Below, piece after piece: positions 49,854-64,000 of a stretch of 64,000 nt of DNA (position 1 is the first letter of the stretch; each line of letters starts with the position of its first letter). The translations under genes and the position numbers were made by a program. The notes below the pieces were generated by a model, which was not told where the DNA came from, ran no database searches, and was given only the letters and a program-made list of their open reading frames with translations. The stretch is from Epiperipatus broadwayi (taxonomy: Eukaryota > Onychophora > Udeonychophora > Euonychophora > Peripatidae), in contig JAQFVV010000056.1 in the NCBI GenBank assembly GCA_028023455.1, forward strand, positions 4,425,717 through 4,489,716, given 5' to 3'.

Positions 49854-49866
49854 TAAAATACCATCA

Positions 49867-52820
49867 TCATAAACCTTCAGGAAAACAATTTAATTAGTTG
49901 TATTTACTAAATAATTATGCAAAATATTGAATGATTATTATATTATTGATATTTTCAAACACAAATTTAATAATTTTCGTTTTTTAGGGGTGCTGCAGAA
50001 GCACAATGCTTATAAACAAATCACCGTTTTAAACTTTAGTCATCTATAAAAATATTATCATCTTTCAAGCAGCAATGTTTAATTTAAGAAATCATCTAAT
50101 CCCAGGGTTTTTTTTAAAAAAAATCAAACATTGTTGCTTAAAAGTTTGTAAATTTCTGTAATATCGCATGAGTTAAATTAACATTATTCAATATTGTTAC
50201 ACAGTTACGTCGTATTTTATTATATATATAACACTTCTAATTAATGTCTATTAATGCTACTTCAAATTTAAATATCATTTACATATCAATGCAAACTAAG
50301 AATGAGACAAAAATTTAACAATAACCTGTCAGTAGGGTTATCTTAGAAATAAATAATCCATCTGAAACATTTATACAATGACTTTAACAAATATTTTAAA
50401 TAAAAATATGCATGATTAAGTTAAATTCCAAGACAAATAAAAGTTAAATTCTTAAAACAGAACCTAAATTTAAAATATAAAGATAAAGATAAAAATTTCT
50501 TAAGCAAGTAAAGAATGTTAAAAGTAAAATTTCAAAAATGAAAAAATATGAAAGTTCAAGAAAATTATTCAAAAACTTTAAAATATTTAAGTAGTATGTT
50601 AGGAGGAAGAAATCCCTTAAACTAACTATATTAATAACTCGTATAAGTTAATTAAATAAATAAAGCTAAACTTTATATATATACAGATATTTTCTAGTTA
50701 GTGTTAGAAACTAAATTGAAATAATTATGATAATATATTTTTTTTATTTCCTGTGAGGAGGGTATTTAAAAACTTTTTGTTTAATTTTGACCGTTGAAAT
50801 AGGATGACTTGCGGTTAATTTATTTTGCTTTAAGTGTTTAACTTTTAAAGCTATTTGTAGGTAAAGTGAAAATCATATTTTTATTATTATTTTTATATAC
50901 TTAATTAACATACTTTTTAATAAGAAGGCATACAGAGATTTATCCTAAGGCATGGAAAAAATTTTTCAGTAATTAAGGTGTAATTAATGTGGCCTGCCTT
51001 TTTTCACTTATTTTTTAAATCAATTTCATCTAATCATTCATTTTCATAAAAGAAAATTAATAAGTGGTTGTTAAAAAGCTTGAATTTTATTAATTAGTGT
51101 CAACATATTTAATTAAGATATTTTATACATTTTTTTTTTAAATGTGTGCAATCTTATTAATTATTGTAATACTAATTTAGCTATATATGAAATTACAAGC
51201 ATACTTTATAAAATTTACCACTATTTGTAAATATATATGTGCATATAAATGAATGTGTATATGTCAATAACGTTTTCAGATTATCGTTTGTGAATGCTAA
51301 TTGCTATAACATTGCTGTTTTAGAGATATAACATATCATCTGGTTGATAAGGGTTCTCTGTAATTGCTGTCGTTAGAATCACTGGGAATTAATTCTAATT
51401 TAGAAAATGAGATAGAAGGTAACCCATTATTTTTAAATCTCACTAATAAAAAGAGAAGCTGGTGGCTCAATATTTTCTGTACTCACAGATAGATAATCTG
51501 ATTGTGAATTTTATCAAAACACTTCTTAATATTTTAAGTGGTTTTATATCTTAATTTTTAGATATTTATTTATAAAGTCTATATATTCAGAGATCTCTAT
51601 ACTGATTTAATCCAACAAAATGAGATTTGATCAATTACAGAATTTGAAAAATACATTGAAAAGAAAATGTTTTAATCAATCTAAAAATCATTCTAAAAAC
51701 AAAGTAGTCAATAGAATAAATGTATTAATGAAAAGATTTAGAATCCACTTTTATGAAGAATTTCCAATTGTCATTCTATATATGAATATAAAAGTATATA
51801 TCCAGAACATTAATTATCTTGCTTCATAGATAAGAAAACATTTCTAAACAACTAAGTAAACAAATACTATTAATTAGAATACATTATAAAAACTGATAAA
51901 CAACTACTATTATTTAGAATTCATTGCAAATACAGAATAACAAATGCTATTAAATAGAAGAAGCACAATGATCACAACTGAGTATAAAATAAAGTATGAA
52001 ACCCAGTGACCAAAGACTCCAAAGCCACTAATTATAACCTTGTATTCTATGTAGAAACCAAACATATGTTCTTTACCCATATTCCCATCTTATGTTATAT
52101 TTAAAATAATTGAGGTCCAGTGTGCTACCAATATATTATTTATTACAAGTATTTTTTTATTAAAAAAAAACCCACGGTTTTGTAAATTCTGAGGCTTTAT
52201 GTTAAAATTATTTTAAATTTTTCTTGCTTTTTTTTTTTACATCAGATTGATCATTTACACCTCTAATATTATACCTTTTGTGTATACATTTAAAGTAACA
52301 CTTAAGGAAAGATTTGAATGTTACTTGTGAAGATAAAACAAAATTTTTGATAAACAGCATAAATTAAGAGTGAAGTTTAAGACAGTTGTTATCAGCCTTG
52401 TCAATTGTTTCATAATGAGGGTTTGAGTGATTTTCCATTTTTGTTTTACTCTTAGCTAAGAATATCTTGATAACTATTTACTGACCAATGTTAAAGTATT
52501 ACTTAGAATGTTATAGGCCAGCTACCTCAAATAAAAACCTTTTTTTAAGAAAAAGTTTTTAAAGGATACCTGAACTGAATTCAAATGCATTTAGTAAGAA
52601 TATCACTATAAAGTGTGTGTGTATATATATATATAATTCTTTAAAATGAAATATATTCAATTTATAGACAACTAAATACTTAAAATATATAAATAATAAA
52701 TTTATTAATATCTAATCGATTTTCATTCAAAAAATGAACCTTATCAAGATATTATAACAATTGAAAAAATTCACATGATTTACATATTATATACAGGTCA
52801 AACTTAACAATAAAGATGTT
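49867..52820. other. A+T-rich DNA with a hairpin, no gene
   Basis: A hairpin pairs 50062-50080 (CTTTCAAGCAGCAATGTTT) with 50126-50144 across a poly-T/poly-A loop. The frame at 51620-51829 lacks any motif. Nothing else stands out. Confidence 0.55.
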
Positions 52821-52824
52821 TTTA

Positions 52825-53180
52825 AATTTTCCAATTTTTATTTAATGACCATTTTCCACCTAACTTAACCGACCCTTGTACTAAATTCACACATTTCTCT
52901 TTATTTTCATGTATATACAATGTTTCATATACTTTTTTTTCTTTATAATTTTTACGATATTTGATGACTTCAATACTTTCTTCACAATTCATAATGTGTC
53001 CTGTTTCTAAAAAATGGTAAAATGGACCTGATTTAATATCTTTTCTATTTATAGCTCTGTCATGCTCTTTACCCCTTCTATTTTATTTTTTGCTGACTGA
53101 CCTATGTATATCATCTTGCATATTTTACAAATAATTTTATATACTATTCCTATCCTATCATTCTTATCATTCCTTATCAT
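52825..53180 (-). pseudogene. PLE GIY-YIG endonuclease, second family, one frameshift
   Basis: On the minus strand the frame from 53180 reads NDRIGIVYKIICKICKMIYI and then GQSAKNK, a clear GIY-YIG start with two cysteines, as in Penelope-like endonucleases. After one frame change it continues KEHDRAINRKDIKSGPFYHF, LETGHIMNCEESIEVIKYRK, VYETLYIHENKE and VQGSVKLGGKWSLNKN. EHDRAI carries the usual arginine/histidine region. The glutamate in YETLYI is where the family places its metal ligand; this is inferred from spacing. Apart from the shift the domain looks almost complete. No RT was seen upstream, so it is a 5'-truncated PLE copy, different in sequence from the family at 30 and 40 kb. A host GIY-YIG gene is unlikely given the context. 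Confidence 0.82.
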
Positions 53181-53189
53181 TGTGATATA

Positions 53190-60110
<6,921 letters not shown>

Positions 60111-60127
60111 GATTACAAATTAAAAAG

Positions 60128-60718
60128 TATTGACTTATGAAGGCAGTTCTATGTTGAAAGGTTACTTAAAGAAAAACAGCATAACGGTGTCAGTAGCAAT
60201 CAGCAGTCGGAAGCAATCATGTTGTATGGTTAGCTGGATGGAACATGGCAATTGCAGGGAGACAGTTCTACAAGAGAAGAAAAGAAATGTGCTAGATTCC
60301 ACTACTCACGCTTCATCACACATGACTTCCACTGGCTTCTTAAAGTTAAGGTTTTGAAATGCTGATGAAAATCTCAACTCACTGAAAGATAACGAAAAAC
60401 TGAAAGTCTAAAAACTAACTTCCTTTGTTCTGTGGTTCCTTTTATAACATTTTAATACTGCCCACTATGCAATTTCATATACCAATCCTATCTCTATAAT
60501 CCCTTTAAAAACAACATTTAATTAACAACATTTTTTTATACAGATAAGGCTTGAAATACCATTTTTAGCTATTTTAAATCATTTGACAAAAACTGATAAA
60601 TGATTTGTTTTCGATCTTAATTGTAATTGACAATTTTAATTAAAGGTAACAAGCTGAATTTAAACAAAGATTATTTTAGCATTTAGAGCCTCCCCCATTC
60701 TTCTTTGTTGTCACATTA
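60128..60718 (-). promoter_or_regulatory. Possible old solo LTR or promoter
   Basis: Read on the minus strand, the segment starts TGTGACAACAAAGAAGAATG and continues GGGGGAGG, a purine-rich stretch. It has TATAAAAGG at about 60437-60445, followed about 30 bp later by a TTAGTTTTTAGAC initiator-like region and then a less A+T-rich stretch. That order (TG start, TATA box, GC-richer downstream) is what an LTR would show. However, no CA-ending partner with a matching 4-6-bp duplication was found, so a plain promoter-like relic is equally possible. Confidence 0.3.
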
Positions 60719-60836
60719 AATAGTTTAATTAAATACTTAAAATGAAAATACATATAGATATAACAAAAAAAATTACAATTATATAAAATAAAATGTTTAG
60801 TTGTCAGCAATAAACATTAATAACATTATTGCTTCA

Positions 60837-60837
<1 letters not shown>

Positions 60838-60870
<33 letters not shown>
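60838..60870. repeat. (TA)n microsatellite
   Basis: A TA run followed by CACATCACACACAC. Confidence 0.95.
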
Positions 60871-60875
<5 letters not shown>

Positions 60876-61058
60876 CACACACACTACTGTTTTACTTTAC
60901 TAAATAAAACTTAATTTTACTAATTTCTCCAATGATTTAGCATACAGTGTGTGAGTGAATAGCATATATTTATAGAAAGGTCTGATTTGCGGACCCCTAG
61001 GAGGTTAGTACAGATAGTGAATCATGAAGCTCCATGATGATTAGACATTGATTGCCTC

Positions 61059-61100
<42 letters not shown>

Positions 61101-61136
61101 TGCAGCAGTAGCAGTAGCAGTAGCAGCAGTAGTGGC

Positions 61137-61197
<61 letters not shown>
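61059..61197. repeat. (TAG)n microsatellite with GCA interruptions
   Basis: Two pure TAG blocks (61059-61100 and about 61136-61197) are separated by TTGCAGCAGTAGCAGTAGCA-type sequence. Poly-Val and poly-Leu frames across it are artefacts. Confidence 0.95.
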
Positions 61198-61199
61198 CT

Positions 61200-62320
61200 A
61201 GCATTTTATATTGTTTATACTAGAATTTTAATGTATTTATGTTTACTATATATATAAACCATTTGGATTATATGCATGTGCGTGCTAAAACATATTACAT
61301 ACTGGAAGCTCAATAAACAATACATAATTTATGGTAATCAAAGTTTACCAACAAATATTATCACTATATCAGGAACAATTATATACATGTTTGATATAAT
61401 AAGAATGGAATAAATACAAAATATACTGGACATCACATTGCTATTATATTGTTATTGATGGTATAAATAATTATATTGAATAACGTTTTCTACCATTAAA
61501 AATAATGTTACAAACCTGTGTTTATTTTCATTTTAAAAATAAATGGATAATAAAATTGATCTAGAATTTATGTGACACTTTTCTTTTCAAATCCAGAAAG
61601 TAATGTGTTACTAGATGACACTATAGTCATAATGTTAAAATAAGATTTAAGGTGGCAGTTTTTTTTTTACTTTATAAAAAACCATAGACTTTTCTTTACA
61701 TTTGTAGTAAATTTTACTTTTATTCCTTTACTAAAAGTCGAAATTGTAAATTCAAATACACATGTATATTATTGTATTCATTTTAGATGGCCTACCTTGA
61801 TCTTATTTTCAAGCAGGTCGACTTATTGTTAGAAATTATGTTAAAAATAGATAATATATTCCTCTCAAATTTATAATAGTGGATTTTAGATTACAAATTA
61901 TTTCACTTAGCAACTACATAATGAATAATAGTAATTCTAGCATCAATTTTTGCCAAATATATAAAAACTTCACTATGTTGCTTATCTATTGAAATATATA
62001 TCTGTTTTATTTCGATTCAAAAATTTTAATTATTTGACTTTTTAATATAGTTTATTTTAATCCCAAAGTATAAGAAGAAGATGAAGGTTGAATAAATAAA
62101 AATTCCAGCAATTTGAGTACATTTTTTCAGACTGTTTATAAAAAAAATTTCACAGTAGTTTATCTCTATCGATACTGAAAGACCACTGTTTACTTTATAC
62201 TTTCTAGACTTAGAAGAAATTTGTCACAGATGTCATTATAAAATGTAAATCAACTCTTTACACATTTATTGATACATAATTTTATCCTACATTTAGCATT
62301 TAAATTATGTAAACTATTTT
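61200..62320. other. A+T-rich DNA upstream of the candidate exon
   Basis: No coding frame and no clear promoter. If the exon at 62327 is real, this is intron or 5' flank. Confidence 0.5.
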
Positions 62321-62326
62321 TTACAG

Positions 62327-62400
62327 ATCCACAATGATTATTTTAAAGATATTTTTACTGATTTGGTTGCTACATCTAGTCACATGCAAAAGTTATCTCA
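62327..62400 (+). CDS. Candidate first coding exon encoding a signal peptide
   Basis: An acceptor (pyrimidine-rich stretch ending TTTTTTACAG at 62317-62326) precedes ATCCACA and an ATG at 62334. The frame reads MIILKIFLLIWLLHLVTC and then Lys-Ser-Tyr-Leu, and ends after 22 codons plus one base at a consensus donor, CA/GTAAGTAA (62401). The peptide has a short n-region with one Lys, a hydrophobic core (Ile, Phe, Leu, Trp, Leu) and a small-residue region (Val-Thr-Cys) suitable for signal peptidase. Phase-1 introns right after signal-peptide exons are common in animal secreted and receptor genes. No other exon is visible, so the product is unknown and lies downstream of the window; a 5' UTR exon would lie upstream. 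The exon is short, so a chance combination cannot be excluded. Confidence 0.5.
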
Positions 62401-62713
62401 GTAAGTAATTTAAATAATGAAAATATAAATTGCAATCATATAGAAACTAGATAGACCTATTTGTGTATGTCTATGTGTCTACAGAACCACAAGTATTTTA
62501 ATAGCTAGCAATTGAAACAAACAATTATGCATATTAGTTTATATATTTTGAATGCATTAGTCTATCAAATTACATACATAGAATTTTTGCACATTTAAAG
62601 GTTTAGTATTATGGATAGTATCAGTAAAGATGAGGACAAAACAACTTCTATTCATTTCTGCACTTAAATATTCTCTTTCCTAATTTATATACCAAAATGC
62701 ATATATATACATA

Positions 62714-64000
62714 TATATGAAAAACAAAAAAACAAGTTAAAAACTTGCTAATGCTTGTATTTATGTCGACAGATGGCGTTCCACTAAAAACACCATCAAG
62801 CGTATGTTTACACAAACGTCAAAGCATGCATTAACTATCTCTAACTTTAATTCCACTTTCAGATCATGATTTCTCAGTGATAGACAGGAATTTTAGAAAC
62901 TAGAATTAAACACAAACTCTGAGCGTTTATGAAACAGTTTCTATTCAGCTTGCAAGCATGAATCTTTTAGACACATAATGTCTCCAAACTCAGCATAGCA
63001 AGCCAGATAGCTACATGGGTCTGATCTCAGTTCAGCATCACCACATAGTAGAAGCCTCTGCAATATATATCATTGCTTGAAAGACCTCAAAGGTACATTT
63101 ATGAAAAACAAAAAACAAGTTAAAAACTTGCTAACACTTGTATTTATGTCAACAGATGGCATTCTACCAAAAACACCGTCAAGCGTATGTTTACACAAAC
63201 GTCAGAGTATGCATTCACTATCTCTAATTTTAATTCCCTTTCAGATCATGATTTCAAGCTATTTGCTATCATCAGTAAAAGACAGGAATTTTAGAAACTA
63301 GATCTAAACACAAACTCTGAGCATTTATGAAACAGTTTCTATTCAGCTTGTAAGCATGAATCTTTTAGACACGTAATTGCTCCAAACTCAGCACAGCAAG
63401 CCAGATAGCTACATGGGTCTGATCTCAGTTCAGCATTGTGACATAATAGAAGCCTCTGCAATATATATCATTGCTAGAAAGACCTCAAAGGTATATTTAT
63501 AAAAAACAAAAAACAAGTTAAAAAATTGCTAATGCTTGTATTTATGTCAAAAGATAGCATTTCTATTTGTCTAATAGATTCACACTTGCAAGCTGATTAG
63601 AAACTGTTTCATAAACGTTCAGAGTTTGTGTTTAGATCTAGTTTTTAAAATTCCTGTCTTTCACTGATGATAGCAAATAGCTTGAAATCATGATCTGAAA
63701 GTGGAATTAAAGTTAGAGATAGTGAATGCATGCTCTGATATTTGTGTAAACATATGCTTGATGGTGTTTTTGGTAGAACACCATCTGTTGACATAAATAC
63801 AAGCATTAGCAAGTTTTTAACTTGTTTTTTGTTTTTCATAAATGTACATTTGAGGTCTTTCTAGCAATGATATATATATTGCAGAGGCTTCTACTATGTG
63901 GTGATGCTGAACTTAGACCAGACCCATGTAGCTATCTGGTTTGCTATGCTGAGTTTGGAGACATTACGTGTCTAATAGATTCACGCTTGCAAGCTGAATA
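62714..64000. repeat. Array of about 0.4-kb units with an inverted unit, incomplete
   Basis: Unit 1 (62714-63097) and unit 2 (63098-63497) are direct copies, with landmarks ACAAGTTAAAAACTTGCTAA, GTATGTTTACACAAACGTC, TTTCAGATCATGATTTC and GGTCTGATCTCAGTTCAGCA. A third, truncated direct unit starts at 63498 and breaks off at about 63560. From about 63573 to the window end the same unit appears in reverse orientation. Unit 2 has a 20-bp-scale insertion (AAGCTATTTGCTATC) that unit 1 lacks; the inverted unit has it too. The 74-codon and 64-codon frames in it are not conserved as coding. Confidence 0.92.

Noticed and set aside
61022-61257. Poly-Leu and poly-Val frames
   Set aside because: They are read from the TAG microsatellite.
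62714-64000. Possible CRISPR-like or satellite array
   Set aside because: Units are about 0.4 kb, nearly identical throughout and include an inverted copy; there are no short repeats with unique spacers.

Overview
The window is a strongly A+T-rich, gene-poor stretch of animal nuclear DNA. Its mix of decayed non-LTR retrotransposons (RTE-like, Jockey/I-like), Penelope-like elements (PLEs) with GIY-YIG endonuclease remnants, tRNA-derived SINEs, large inverted-repeat elements and long AT, ATT, TCA and TAG microsatellites fits a mollusc, most likely a coleoid cephalopod such as an octopus. That assignment is an inference from repeat content, not from a marker gene. No complete protein-coding gene, rRNA, intact tRNA or CRISPR array is visible. 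Almost every long open frame is transposon debris or a translated microsatellite.

Layout. 0-9 kb: A+T-rich DNA, a Jockey-type reverse transcriptase (RT) remnant (about 2.8-3.8 kb), an RTE-type RT remnant with its C-terminus and TGA-repeat tail (4.2-5.5 kb), two inverted-repeat elements and a tRNA-derived SINE. 11-14 kb: an inverted-repeat element and a 735-bp Tc1/mariner-like element flanked by TA. 18-19 kb: a large inverted repeat. 24-29 kb: a perfect ATT array of 98 units and several short tandem duplications. 29.9-31.2 kb: two inverted Penelope fragments. 31.5-36 kb: two copies of a dispersed repeat, one interrupted by an 830-bp palindromic insertion with 14-bp direct repeats. 36-43 kb, minus strand: one LINE with ORF1 and ORF2 remnants, ORF1 of a related LINE, a SINE, and a 678-bp almost perfect Penelope palindrome. 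43.9-45.8 kb: a plus-strand LINE RT remnant followed by a TCA/ATT microsatellite. 47-50 kb: two more inverted-repeat elements. 52.8-53.2 kb: a second PLE endonuclease. 53-62 kb: mostly quiet A+T-rich DNA. 62.7-64 kb: an array of about 0.4-kb units whose last unit is inverted and runs off the window.

The only candidate for host coding sequence is a short plus-strand exon at 62327-62400. It has a consensus acceptor, an ATG, a codon run that reads as a signal peptide, and a phase-1 GTAAGT donor. It would be the first coding exon of a secreted or membrane protein whose remainder lies outside the window.

The strongest unusual signals are the nearly perfect PLE palindrome at 40153-40830, the palindromic elements that carry 13-14-bp target-site-like duplications, and a short core shared by several of the palindromic and tandem repeat families.
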